From Chryseobacterium sp. E1 (GTDB taxonomy: Bacteria; Bacteroidota; Bacteroidia; Flavobacteriales; Weeksellaceae): 64,000 nucleotides of DNA. This document shows positions 21,904 to 32,432 of the stretch, piece after piece. Numbering within the stretch: position 1 is the stretch's first letter; each line of letters starts with the position of its first letter. The position numbers and the translations under genes were made by a program. Where the stretch lies: contig CP078104.1 of the NCBI GenBank assembly GCA_019203745.1, positions 2,852,001 through 2,916,000 on the forward strand, given 5' to 3'. The notes beneath the pieces were generated by a model. The model was not told the origin of the DNA. It saw nothing but the letters and a program-made list of their open reading frames with translations, and did no database searches.

Positions 21904-23151
21904 TTATTTGTTTTTTATCTTTTTAAAGAAAAGGTTGATCTTTTTCCTGATTTTATTATACAAAGTCCGTTCAAGATAGTTGACTCTCTTATTTAATTTT
22001 TCAATTTCACTCAAATAAAAGACATCATTGGCATTATTGGAGGTCTTGTTTTCCGTTGTTTTCAGATATGAATTCTCAATAAAGCCTAATCTGATTTTAA
22101 ATAAATTCCCTATAAACTCAATGGAAAAATTATTTTCGATCTGTAGCCTGGCATGTTCTCTGATGTTGTTCAGGGATTCAAAATGATCTTTGATGTACTG
22201 TAGTTTTTCAATCGCATCAGCCAGTCTTGGTTTGGCCAGAGTAAGCCCCTCGTCAATCAGTCCTTTTGTGTTGGATGTTTTTATGAAATCATACTGGATA
22301 AGAAAACTGTTGTTTACATTCATAAAATCAAGATTACCGGAGTATCCTGTTCCTACTACAATTTTTCCATAGGCCATAGCTTCTGCCATCGTCAGGCCGA
22401 AACCTTCTGAACCATGAAGTGAAATCAAAACATCGGACTGCTGAATTAAAGAATGTAATTTTTCTTTGGAGAAATGCTCATTGATGATAATAACATTCGG
22501 AATGTCGGTATAGCTTTCCAATGCTTTTTGTGCGTCCTTGCTTCTTTCAAGATTATGGGTTTTTACGATTAAAACACTGTCTTTGCTGTCTCTTAAAAAC
22601 CGAAGTAAAGGCTTCGAGGGTAGCTTCAGGATTTTTCCTGATGGTAGTACTCAGTGAATCAAAAATAGTGAGATAAACTTTCTGACTGCCGGAAATACCG
22701 TATTGAGCCGGGTCAAAATCTTTTGACTCTGCTAATTTCTGAATAGGGTGGGAAAACCTGATGACAGGAATTCCGGTATATTGTGTGAAAATATTGACGC
22801 AGAAATCACTCGGAACCCAAAGCTCATCAAACGCTCCTAAAATCTTGATGACCTTGTCTGAAACCTCCGGAAATTCCCAGGCCCAGTAAATAATATTATA
22901 ATAGTCATTCAGTTTCAGATTCTGATTTTTAGAGAAAAAATCACTGATGAAATTAATATTGATATGGAAAATATTAATGGAAGCCTCATTTTCTGAAGCA
23001 GTATCGTCAATTCTCTCGAAAGTTTCACTGGAATAATTAATCCGGTTTACTCTGATACCAATTGTCTCCAAAGCTAAAGCATTCAGCCGGGTTGCTTCGG
23101 AAATTCCAAAGTTGCCATTAAAAAGCCATGATAATTCACACTCAACTGCAT
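21904..23151 (-). CDS. glycosyltransferase, GT4-like (last gene of operon), frameshifted
   Basis: A retaining GT-B type glycosyltransferase of about 415 residues, in at least three frames. The N-terminal part includes GNFGISEATRLNALALETI and YYNIIYWAWEFPEVSDKVI, typical of GT4 enzymes that bind acceptor glycans. The C-terminal donor half has DVLISLHGSEGFGLTMAEA with the conserved E-x7-E-like pattern, then MAYGKIVVGTGYSGNLDF. The tail is a predicted coiled coil ending in a Lys-rich stretch (KIRKKINLFFKKIKNK), which could be membrane-associated. The start at 23151 is the nearest ATG in a compatible frame and is uncertain. Donor and acceptor sugars cannot be told. It ends the seven-gene operon, followed by a strong terminator. 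Confidence 0.75.
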
Positions 23152-23200
23152 AACCTGTAATGTTTTTAATTTTTCTTCTGTAAAATCCAGAGTTTATCTG

Positions 23201-24098
23201 TCAGAGACGTTTTTTTATTTTGTATTTTATTTTTTCTATGAAGCTCCTTTTCACTTTATGCTCTTCATTTTCGTGAAAATAATTGGCTCTCCATGGTTTA
23301 TCCGACTTGGTGACCAGCTCAAATAAAATTCTGTTTTTTTCAGCCAGCTTAAGTCTTTTCTGATATGTTTCGTCATCCAGCAGATTTTTATCTGTAGTAT
23401 ACGATATTTTTGATAATGGTTCTGATGAAGTACAATAGGCTGATCAATAATCTCTATCTGTAGACCTTTTAATTTGACCCTGTGTAGAAATTCATTGTCA
23501 TCAAAAGCAATTCCTCTTGCAAATCTTTCGTCAAAACCTCCTAAATCGTATAAATTTTTCTTCGTAATGGCTGCGCAAAATGATATGCTTTGGGATTGGT
23601 TACAGAATGATTGTACCAGCAGTCCAGGCCATCTCCGATATATCCTACATTATTATCCGCCATTAATTTCTGAAGCTTTTCAGGATTTTCCAATAGGCTA
23701 TGCAGGTTATCCGTACTTTCTATTCCAAGCGAAAAACAGGAAAAACTTATATAATTATTGTCATTGATATGCTTTTGGGCATATTTTAATACATCACCAT
23801 AATGAAGGCATTCAGGGTTTTGTAAGATCACAATATCACCCTTAGCCTCTCTGAAGCCAATATTAAAAGGAATACATGAGTTGAAATACCATTTATCCGC
23901 TTTTTCTAATCTGATGACCTTTAAGAAGGGGTATTGTTCCGTCAGATCTTCCAGTCTTTCTTCTTCATCACTGCCGTCATCCACAGCAATAACTTCCAGT
24001 TCCATTGAAGGATCCGGAGATTGGCTTACAATACTTGAAAGGGTATTTTCAAATAATTTTTTCCGGTTGTAATAGGCTGTAACTATTGATATTTTCAT
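23201..24098 (-). CDS. glycosyltransferase family 2, frameshifted
   Basis: A GT-A fold inverting glycosyltransferase, about 298 residues. The N-terminal MKISIVTAYYNRKKLFENT is followed by LEVIAVDDGSDEEERLED (first acidic motif) and FREAKGDIVILQNPECLHY, in the position of the DxD metal-binding region. After frame changes near 23560 and 23410 the second half reads KNLYDLGGFDERFARGIAF with DDNEFLHRVKLKG, the acceptor/catalytic ED-like region, then DDETYQKRLKLAEKNR. The tail is basic (IEKIKYKIKKRL). The DQD/ED pattern is like polysaccharide GT2 enzymes; substrate unknown. The gap to the next gene is 49 bases. Confidence 0.78.
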
Positions 24099-24122
24099 TT
24101 AAATAATAAGAATTTTCTCTTT

Positions 24123-24913
24123 TTATTTTCCAGTTACTCTGAAAAATAACTCCCAAATAATTTTTTTCAGTTTGTCAATATGATAAAACTTTTTCTCAAG
24201 TGCATATTGTTTTTCGTAATGATATACTTTAAAAAATCCTTCTATAGGATAGATATCGATCAATCTTGTCTTTAGAAGATATTCTCCGTATATCACACAT
24301 TCTGAAGGGGTGGTTATGGCATCAATATCGTTAAAGAAATCTACAAAGCTTTTATTTTGTTCCTTTAAATATACTTCAATTAAATGTTCCCAGACCTTAC
24401 AGCTCCAAAGATAAGGTGACGGACCATAATCCCATTCTTTTCCTTTGTTTCCGAAAAAGGACGGGTTGCTCTTAAAGCTTCCTTAAAGAAAATTTTTTCA
24501 GAATCTATGCCTATGTTTTCCATGGTCTCCAGAAAAGATTTGGATTCATGCATAATGGTATAAGGTGTTTTATCATCATACATAAAGTCTGAGTAATAAA
24601 AATCCCGGATGAATTCTGAATCTGCATCTACACACAGATAATTTTCACAGATCCCCAAACGGTAGACGTTCACCTTTATAATTTGCTGGTATCTCCAGCC
24701 GTCTTTAATATCACACTGAATTACTTCCGAGTCTTTAATCACTTTATAATTGCTGATTCTCTCCTTAAAGAAATCAAAATCAGGATCATTTACAGAAATA
24801 ATAACGGGAATATTATCTTTATTATGCTTTTCTATAGATTGTAAAAGAATTTGTGTTCTTTCAAAATCCGGTCTGTAGGTTTTTACAAATAAAATTAAAG
24901 GAGCTGCAGCCAT
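24123..24913 (-). CDS. DUF6492-like protein, putative glycosyltransferase-related, frameshifted
   Basis: About 263 residues. It opens MAAAPLILFVKTYRPDFER and has the order seen in GT-A-like proteins: VIISVNDPDFDFFKERI, then WRYQQIIKVNVYRLGICEN, then YLCVDADSEFIRDFYYSDF with a DxD-like DAD. One indel near 24440 shifts the frame, after which it continues FFGNKGKEWDYGPSPYLWS and ITTPSECVIYGEYLLKTRL. I believe this matches the family called DUF6492, found among capsule and LPS glycosyltransferase genes, but this is from memory. The tight packing (7 bases from the upstream gene stop, 25 to the next start) shows that it belongs to the operon. Activity unproven. Confidence 0.62.
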
Positions 24914-24919
24914 GGTATA

Positions 24920-26071
24920 TTAATTTAAAATTGACTTCCAAAGCGCAATGGCCTTGTCTTCCGTAAAATTGTTTTTGAAGAACTGAATGGCTTCTTCTTT
25001 TTGTTTTTCATACAAAACAGGATCACTGATAAGCTGCATGACAATATCAGCAAACTTTTGGGGATCATCACTTACCTGGCAGCCGTTTCTGTTTTCTGAA
25101 AGAATCCGTCCACAGCTTTATCGGTTCCCACTACCGGTATACCGAAGGATAAGGCTTCCACTACTTTTATTTTGATACCGGTTCCGCCAAGCATCGGGCA
25201 AATGGCTACTTTACTTTTATGATAAAACTCTTTAAGCTGATCCACAAAGAAGAACTTTTCAATATTGTTGTGGTCTGGGATACGCTTGCAGATCCTTCCT
25301 ATCACACATATTCTGATATCACTGTTCAATAACGGCAACACATGTTCTATAAACCAGTTGAGAGCATCTACATTGAACGGATTATCTGAACCTACAAAAA
25401 TAAGATCATACTCTTTCCTGGTAGCTTCAGTTTCAAAATTTTCCGGGAAGCTGGGCGGAATATTAATGACCTTATCTCCTAAAAAGCTTTTAAAAATAAA
25501 GTGTTCTTCATTGGATATGGTAATCACCTTGTCATAGAACGCCAGATTCTGAATTTCTTCATTAAATTTTTCCCCGATATTGAGTTTTTTATTTTTGTAA
25601 TATTCATTAAGGGTGATCCAGTCATGCGTATCAACGATGGTGGTGGCCCCTTCAAATCTATTTTTCTGATGAGATCTGTCCAGAATTCATAATTGATCAG
25701 AACATAGTCATAATTCTTTTTCTGATAGAATTCCGCAAATGTATCCAGGAAATACCGGGTATAAAAGTAGCCGTTATTTTCTGTTTTTTGCTTCGTGAAT
25801 AACTTTATGATTTTGTATTTCCAGTAGGTATAGCTTGATAAATCTCTTACCGGTCTCCTTTTCAGGATCAGAACATCGTCAATGATATTTTTATCTACAC
25901 TTTCAACCGAATCATCAAAGCCTCTGTAAAACTCATCAACGCCCACCAGGTCAATATTCAATCCTAAAGATTTTAAATGTCTGAGATTGGTATATGATCT
26001 TGCTACATTGCCCGCTCGTTTTGAAAACGGGTTTTCCGGGAAAAAAATAATATTCTTTTATTTGAGTTCAT
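24920..26071 (-). CDS. glycosyltransferase, GT4-like, frameshifted
   Basis: About 384 residues in at least four frames. The N-terminus, MNSNKRILFFPENPFSKRA once one base is corrected, has GNVARSYTNLRHLKSLGLN, typical of GT-B enzymes with an N-terminal acceptor domain. The middle has ISNEEHFIFKSFLGDKVIN and EYDLIFVGSDNPFNVDALN. The C-terminal donor half has FYHKSKVAICPMLGGTGIK and VVEALSFGIPVVGTDKAVD, with the conserved glutamate of the EX7E region. The end, in another frame, reads VSDDPQKFADIVMQLI and stops at 24920. Related to the next upstream gene (26149-27332) at the level of fold and motif (GSxxxPNxDAxxxF). Sugar specificity unknown. Confidence 0.75.
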
Positions 26072-26148
26072 TCTAGCGATTAGTTATTTGAAATAATATT
26101 GAATGTAAATCGTCAAAAAGTGATGTAATTTACATTTAATAAATTGAA

Positions 26149-27332
26149 TTATAATCTTTTGAGCTTTTCTTTTACCTCTTCGGGAGAAAATGCTCTCAGA
26201 CTGTCAACAGAGTTCCGGCTTAAGGTGTTCCAGAGCTCTTCATTACTGTCCAGTTCAAGGATGGCGTCTGCGAAACTCTTTTCGTCATTGGCTATCAATA
26301 CATTTTTTTGATCTGTAAGTTTCATTCCTTCAGCACCGATGTCTGTGGTAACAACAGGGAAGAAATATTCAAAAGCCTGGCCGATCTTTCCTTTCACACC
26401 GGCACCGAATCTCAGGGGAGCTACCATGATCTTTGATGTCATAAACAGCTCTTCGATGCTTTCCACAAAACCTAAAAATTTAAATTTCGGAAATTGTTTG
26501 ATATCCAGCTTTTCAGCCACATTACCAATGATGCTTACTTCGAGTTCAGGATTGGTTTTCCAGACGAGGGGCATGATCTTTTCATAGAGAAACTTTACAG
26601 CATCAATATTCGGTTCATGAATAGAGCCGATGAAAATAATTCCTTTGCTTTCATTGAAGCTTTTCCTTTCAGAAATATCAATTTTAGGATAATGGATATT
26701 GGAAACGGTAATGATTTTATTTTTATCCGCATACTGAGCCATGATTTCTTTTTCTTTGTCAGAAATGGCAATGATATAATCCAGCTGCGGGGCAACAACC
26801 GTTTCCAGACGGAAAAAGTGTTTGTAGTTTTTCTTTAATGAAATACGGTTCGGTTCCAGTTCTATAGCTCTTTTAAACCTTAAAAATGAATGTCTACCAT
26901 GTCGTAAATAAAACGGGTATCCGGCAGGATGCTTTTCATTTTTTATAGAACAGATTCAGGGCAAGTGGACCATTGAACCAGACGTAATCTATATTTTTAA
27001 ATGAGGAGAGAAAATCATAGATATTTTTATGCCTGCTGTTTTCAACGAAAACAATGATATTATGCTGCTGATAAAACTTCACATAAGAATTGTCTTCAAA
27101 GATATGGGGGCAAACAGAATACAGTTGTATCCAAGTTCTTTATAGATCAGAATAAGCTCTTTCAGCCTGTTGGCACCAGACTCTTTATCATGGGCAGGAA
27201 AATCTCTTGAGGCAAAAAGGATTGTTTTTTGGGAAGCATCATACAGGTGAATGTTGACGATATCCTGAGTCTGAAGATGTTTGAGTCTTTCGTTTCTCTC
27301 GAAGTGTTTTTTTATTTTTTTAAGATCCCCAT
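26149..27332 (-). CDS. glycosyltransferase, GT4-like, frameshifted
   Basis: About 394 residues. The start ATG lies 4 bases after the stop of the preceding gene. The N-terminal part reads MGILKKIKKHFERNERLKH, then KTILFASRDFPAHDKESGA and NRLKELILIYKELGYNC. The next frames give YVWFNGPLALNLFYKK and FIYDMVDIHFLRFKRAIE, a pattern typical of GT4 enzymes lacking a long acceptor region. The C-terminal 197 residues are unbroken: KGIIFIGSIHEPNIDAVKF, MVAPLRFGAGVKGKIGQAF and EYFFPVVTTDIGAEGM, the donor-binding GT-B half. A 77-base gap with a possible hairpin (26102-26136) separates it from the next gene. Substrate unknown. Confidence 0.76.
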
Positions 27333-27335
27333 TTG

Positions 27336-28321
27336 TTACTTTTTAGTGTCCAGCTCAAAGACTTTGTTCACCCAACTGTCCAGTGTATATCGGTAGTAGA
27401 TTTCATCCGGAATTTTTTCGTAAGGTTTTTCAAAGAAAGATTTGTCAAGATTACTGATATTTTCATTTAAAATCAAAATATTATTGGGATTGTAAAAATC
27501 ATAAGTGGTAATAGCCTCATTATCGGTAATGATTTTCTTTTCCAGAGCCATGGCTTCAAACACTCTGAAACTAAGGCCATATTGCCCTTCACGCATCAGA
27601 TCCAGAAGAACCTTTGAGTTTTTATAATATTTGGGAAGATCATTATGAGGAATCTTTTTGATACTGAAAATCAGGAACAGATTTTTGGAACTTTAATGAA
27701 AATATTGGTGAGCTGATGCTTCCATGATTTTTTTCCGATCACCATGATCTGGAACTTTAGTCCCTGATCGATCAGCTTTTTAGCTAATAATTTGATCATA
27801 GAAACTCTTCGGTTGTCATAAGACGTGATGTAGAAGAGATCCATTTTCGGGTGCTGGGATTCTTTAGGGGTATGGGGAAGGTAGATATAGTTGGTGATTT
27901 TTTCAAAACCGTGCTGCTCTACATCCATCTTGTCAAAAGAGAAAACCTTATCAAAAAGATAAAGCTTATCCTCTACAGGAACTCTTTCAAGATTGTCATA
28001 AAGATAAGTGATCAGCCTGTCTGTATATTCCCGGATCTTTTTAAGAGTGGAAAGATCGAAGGTATCAGGATTCAAAACCAAAATCTGGTCCTGATGCCCA
28101 AGCTGTTCCAAAGAGTCAAGAACGTATTTCTGTCTCTTTTCCGTTTTAAGGTTTTTATTTAAAAATGTTTTGCTTAAAGCATTGACTGCTCTTTCGTTGA
28201 AGTTGGAATGAGTAACGGAACTGATTTTTATATGATGCGCATCAATACCCCGTTTGCATAATGTTTCAACAATATACTTATCATAATCCCAAAAATCATA
28301 ACTAATGATACAAATCTTCAT
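27336..28321 (-). CDS. CgeB/GT-B-like glycosyltransferase, frameshifted
   Basis: About 328 residues. The start MKICIISYDFWDYDKYIVE overlaps the previous stop as ATGA. The N-terminal domain includes DQILVLNPDTFDLSTLKKI and the central region KVFSFDKMDVEQHGFEKI; the DL-FYITSYDNRRVSMIKLL block begins the second Rossmann domain. After an indel near 27690 the C-terminus reads HNDLPKYYKNSKVLLDLMR and QYGLSFRVFEAMALEKKII, then PNNILILNENISNL. The layout resembles CgeB-like and spore-maturation-type glycosyltransferases. Owing to an upstream frameshift the present sequence reads this gene as fused to the C-terminus of the GT2 gene, which is an artefact. Donor and acceptor unknown. Confidence 0.68.
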
Positions 28322-29068
28322 CCAACTAATTTTGCTCTTTTTTAATGATTCATATGTTTCAAACACACTTAAAGATTGAAGGTAAGATAGCTGATATCCT
28401 TCCTTTCCGTCTAAAACACCAAGTCTCATTATATAGGCTTTAAAGAATTTAAAAGCTGTTTTAAGATATTGAACTAAAACACTGTACTTTTTCCCTTTTG
28501 CAGCCAGTTCTTTTCCCTTTAAAACTCCGTAGTGAATCATTTTCTTTTTATATGATTCATAATCTGAAACGGAATAATGAAGTAATTTATTTTTAAAATC
28601 CCGATGCTTCCGTTCACTTCCAGCGTTTCATGTACTTTTTCCCTTCCATATATCTGGCTTTGGATTTCCGGAAAAGCCTGAAGTTTTTATCAGACTGTGT
28701 TCCTGAAAAGTGGATCGGTTTTTGGCCAAAAAGAATTTCCTGTAAAAATAATAGGCGTCCTTTTGTGCAGGTTTATTGAGCTCTTCTATAATTTCCTGTC
28801 TCAGGGCAGGAGTAATTCTCTCATCTCCATCTAAAAATAATACCCAATCGTTTTTGGCAGCATCAAGCGCTAAATTTCTTTGTTTTGTAAAGTCTTCAAA
28901 TGTATTCTGAATCACCTTTACATGGGGGAATTGTTTGGCAATTTCTACAGTTTTGTCCGTGCTGAATGAGTCTACTATGATGATTTCATCACAAAAATCA
29001 AAGCATTCAAGGACCTCCTGTATATTTTTTTCTTCATTGTATGTTATGATCAAACCACTTATATTCAT
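28318..29068 (-). CDS. glycosyltransferase family 2, WaaE/KdtX-like, first gene of operon, frameshifted
   Basis: About 250 residues. The start MNISGLIITYNEEKNIQEV is preferred to a GTG one codon upstream. The GT-A core shows CDEIIIVDSFSTDKTVEIA, TKQRNLALDAAKNDWVLFL and DGDERITPALRQE; FLDGDER is the hallmark of the WaaE/KdtX-like LPS core glucosyltransferase group. The second half is in other frames (HRDFKNKLLHYSVSDYESY, FKAYIMRLGVLDGKEGYQL) and ends KKRAKLVG at an ATGA overlap with the next gene. Its promoter-like element lies ~70 bases upstream, so it leads the seven-gene operon. An LPS or surface-glycan role is inferred from motif and context. Confidence 0.8.
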
Positions 29069-29137
29069 CACAACGATTTGTTTAATAAGGAAATACGTAA
29101 TATCTCTCTTAATGTCATTCTAAATAGTTTTAATCTT

Positions 29138-29145
29138 CAAAGATA
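29138..29145 (-). promoter_or_regulatory. -7 element for the glycosyltransferase operon
   Basis: Minus-strand TATCTTTG, a full TANNTTTG match, ~70 bases before the first gene of the operon. Confidence 0.5.
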
Positions 29146-29338
29146 AGTTTTAATTTGAATTTTATAGACGAATCTTTGTCATTTATATCTATTCTCTATA
29201 TCCCACTGAAATACTGTGCTGAAGGCAGATTTCATTTTATCCTGATTCATACAGCAAATACAATTCCTAAATTGAAAAAAGCCTGATTTTTTATATATTT
29301 TTAAGAGTATTCGGGGTAAATATCATGCTTTGATATAA

Positions 29339-29376
29339 TAAGGGTATGGCTTACTAACACCATACCCTTATTTTTT
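29339..29376. terminator. hairpin downstream of rocD
   Basis: An 11 bp perfect stem (29339-29349 with 29360-29370) with a T6 run on the plus strand and a weaker AU tail on the minus strand. It is 60 bases after the rocD stop. The rest of the 29146-29436 gap holds no credible gene. Confidence 0.65.
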
Positions 29377-29436
29377 CAGGAACCAGCAATTGAAATACTG
29401 CTGATTATATTATTGCATCACTCAAGAAAATCTCAG

Positions 29437-30683
29437 TTATCTGTACTCAAGAATTGTTTTTTCAATAATTTTTACACAATCCATCAGTTGTTCCTCAGTG
29501 ATCACCAATGGTGGGGCCAATCTGATGATGTTACCGTGTGTTGGTTTGGCCAGCAATCCGTTTTCTTTCAGTTGCAGGCAAAGATTCCATGCGGTAGAAC
29601 TTTCTGGAGTATCGTTGATCAGGATTGCATTCAAAAGTCCTTTTCCTCTTACCTTGGTAATCAGGTCAGATTTTTCAATGATTTTTTCAATTTCAGCTCT
29701 GAACAGTTGTCCGAGTTGTTCTGCTCTTTCAGATAATTTTTCTTCAGCCACTACATCCAGGGCAGCTACTGCCACTGCACAGGCAATAGGGTTTCCTCCA
29801 AATGTAGAACCGTGTTGTCCCGGTTTGATCACATTCATGATATTGTCATTCGCTAGCACTGCAGATACAGGATACATCCCTCCGGAAAGTGCTTTTCCTA
29901 AGATCAGAATGTCCGGCTGCACATCTTCATGATGGCAGGCAATTAATTTACCTGTTCTGGCAATACCGGTCTGTACTTCATCAGCAATGAAAAGAACGTT
30001 GTATTTTTTACATAGTTCAGAAGCACTTTTAAGGAAATTTTCATCGGAACATATACTCCGGCTTCTCCCTGGATAGGTTCTACAAGAAATGCTGCAATAG
30101 TATCTGCTTCTCTGCTCAGAACTTCTTCCAGGGCAGCAATATCATTATAAGGAATCTTGATAAATCCTGGAGTAAAAGGGCCATAGTTCTGGTTGGCATC
30201 AGGATCGTTAGAAAAAGAAACAATCGTTGTTGTTCTTCCGTGGAAGTTATTTTCACAAACGATGATCTTTGCTGCGTTCTCTGAAATTCCCTTTACTTCA
30301 TAGCTCCATTTTCTGGCAAGTTTTACAGCAGTTTCCACCGCTTCAGCTCCGGAGTTCATCGGTAAAACTTTGTCAAACCCGAAAAGAGTTGTGATCTTTT
30401 GTTCGTATTCTCCTAATTTAGAATTGTAGAATGCTCTTGATGTTAAAGCCAGTTTTTGTGCCTGCTCTACCAATGCTCCTACAATTTTAGGGTGGGAGTG
30501 GCCCTGGTTCACAGCAGAATATGCTGAAAGAAAATCATAATACCTTTTGCCTTCTACATCCCAAACGAAAACACCTTCTCCACGGTCCAGAACTACTGGA
30601 AGAGGGTGATAGTTATGTGCTCCATGTTTGTCTTCAAGGTCAATAAAGTACTGTGAGTTTTTTGTTGTTTCTGCTGTTGACAT
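29437..30683 (-). CDS. rocD: ornithine--oxo-acid transaminase, frameshifted
   Basis: A PLP-dependent class III aminotransferase that converts ornithine to glutamate semialdehyde in arginine and proline metabolism. It starts [19 protein letters not shown]. Family motifs are [37 protein letters not shown], the PLP aspartate region read across a frameshift near 30020 ([15 protein letters not shown]), and the Schiff-base lysine in [17 protein letters not shown]. The C-terminus has [17 protein letters not shown]. The total is about 415 residues, normal. Two indels near 29930-30030 break it. A promoter element and hairpin on each side suggest a monocistronic unit. Confidence 0.93.
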
Positions 30684-30699
30684 ATGTTTTGGTTTTCAA

Positions 30700-30707
30700 C
30701 AAATTTA
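30700..30707 (-). promoter_or_regulatory. rocD -7 promoter element
   Basis: Minus-strand TAAATTTG matches TANNTTTG, 16 bases before the rocD ATG. Confidence 0.55.
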
Positions 30708-30931
30708 CGTAATATTAATCAGATGAATGAACAAATACCTGATGCAGTTAATAGTCAGATTTGAAGTAAATTTTGAGGCAGAATAAAGTCCGGTCAGAGA
30801 ATATTTTCTTTACGAATAGGGAAGTTGTAGGTATTATATCTTTATAAGTACAGGATTTTTACAGGTTAATTTTTATTAACGGTTGGTGAAATGTTTCAGG
30901 GAAGTGTAATGTTCTTATAGGGTAAAATAAA

Positions 30932-30956
30932 AAACTGCCTCAAAAAGAGACAGTTT
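30932..30956 (-). terminator. terminator of accB-accC
   Basis: A 10 bp stem with one mismatch (30932-30941 with 30947-30956) and an A-rich left flank that gives a U run on the minus strand, 23 bases after accC. The rest of the 30708-30931 gap shows nothing recognisable. Confidence 0.75.
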
Positions 30957-30979
30957 CAAATTTTTATTTTTAAATAATC

Positions 30980-32334
30980 TTAGTGATTATCATATTTTCT
31001 ATCCATTACAAAATCCTCCATGAATTTTGTAGTGTAGTTTCCTGCAAGATAATCTTCATTATCCATCAGTTGTCTGTGGAAAGGAATCGTTGTTTTTACT
31101 CCTTCAATATAGAACTCCTCAAGGGCACGTCTCATTTTTGCAATAGCTTCCTCACGGGTTTGAGCCGTAGTGATAAGCTTAGCGATCATAGAATCGTAGT
31201 TGGAAGGGATTGTATATCCGGAATACACATGAGTATCTACTCTGATTCCGTGTCCGCCAGGGATGTTTAATCCTGTGATTTTTCCCGGAGACGGTCTGAA
31301 GTCTGCGTAAGGATCTTCAGCGTTGATTCTACACTCGATGGAGTGTAATTTAGGGTAATAGTTAATTCCTGAAATAGGAGTTCCTGCTGCAAGAAGAATC
31401 TGTTCTCTGATCAGGTCATAATCAATTACCTGCTCAGTGATAGGGTGTTCTACCTGGATTCTTGTATTCATTTCCATGAAATAGAAATTTCTGTGTTTGT
31501 CTACAAGGAATTCGATAGTTCCCACCCCTTCATATCCAATGAATTCAGCAGCTTTTACAGCAGCTTCACCCATTCTTTCACGAAGCTCATCTGTCATGAA
31601 AGGAGAAGGAGTCTCTTCAGTTAATTTCTGATTTCTTCTCTGTACAGAACAATCTCTTTCAGAAAGGTGGCAAGCTTTACCGAATTGGTCACCCGCAACC
31701 TGGATTTCGATGTGTCTAGGCTCTTCAATCAGTTTTTCCATGTACATCCCTCCGTTTCCAAAGGCTGCTACAGCTTCCTGAATAGCAGATTCCCAGTGAT
31801 CTTTAAGGTCTTCAGCTTTCCAGACAGCTCTCATCCCTTTACCACCACCACCTGCAGTTGCTTTGATCATTACAGGGTATCCTGTTTCTTCGGCAACTTT
31901 TACAGCGTGTTCGTAAGATTCGATCAAACCGTCAGAACCTGGTACGCATGGTACACCTGCTGCTTTCATGGTAGCTTTAGCGTTTGCTTTGTCTCCCATT
32001 TTTTCAATCTGTTCAGGAGAAGCACCGATGAATTTGATACCGTTCTTCTGGCAGATTCTTGAGAAGTTAGCATTTTCAGATAAGAATCCATAACCTGGGT
32101 GAATGGCGTCAGCATTGGTAATTTCCGCAGCCGCAATAATGTTAGGGATTTTAAGATAAGAGTCTTTACTCATTGCAGGGCCAATACATACCGCTTCATC
32201 AGCAAATCTTACGTGAAGACTGTCTTTATCAGCAGTAGAGTATACCGCAACGGTCTTGATCCCCATTTCTTTACAAGTACGTAAAATACGCATTGCAATT
32301 TCGCCACGATTGGCTATTAATATTTTTTGAACAT
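30980..32334 (-). CDS. accC: acetyl-CoA carboxylase biotin carboxylase subunit, frameshifted at N-terminus
   Basis: An ATP-grasp enzyme that carboxylates the biotin on AccB. The true start is ATG at 32334: correcting the T6 run at 32323-32328 by one base gives [19 protein letters not shown], the conserved beginning. The rest is unbroken: [19 protein letters not shown], the nucleotide loop [13 protein letters not shown], metal and substrate residues in [18 protein letters not shown], and [17 protein letters not shown]. It is about 451 residues, the standard length. It is second in the accB-accC operon, with a 98-base spacer full of TTAGAT-type repeats. Its single indel in an invariant start motif is one of the clearest signs of sequencing error in the window. 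Confidence 0.96.
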
Positions 32335-32341
32335 CTTCTTC

Positions 32342-32432
32342 AATTTGAAAATTAGATAATTTGAAAATTAGATAGTGTTATTTTAATGTAGAATTTAATC
32401 TAACATCTAATGTCTAACATCTAACTTCTAAA
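32342..32432. repeat. AT-rich direct and inverted short repeats in accB-accC spacer
   Basis: The spacer holds a tandem ATTTGAAAATTAGATA unit (two copies) and, 35 bases on, several TCTAACATCTAA-type units in inverse complement, so TTAGAT and ATCTAA can pair. Related TTAGAA units occur at 37797-37831. Origin unknown. Confidence 0.6.

Noticed and set aside
26102..26136. Hairpin AATGTAAAT/ATTTACATT between two glycosyltransferase genes as a terminator
   Set aside because: It has no U run and lies inside an operon; perhaps an mRNA processing or stability element, not supported enough.
27671..28540. A long open frame that fuses the GT2 C-terminus to the CgeB-like glycosyltransferase
   Set aside because: An indel removes the stop. 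In the other frame the GT2 protein ends KKRAKLVG with an ATGA overlap to the next start, so these are two genes.
29072..29436. Possible tRNA or small RNA in the gap between the glycosyltransferase operon and rocD
   Set aside because: There is no T-loop (GTTCNANNC) or cloverleaf pattern; only a promoter octamer and one hairpin were seen.
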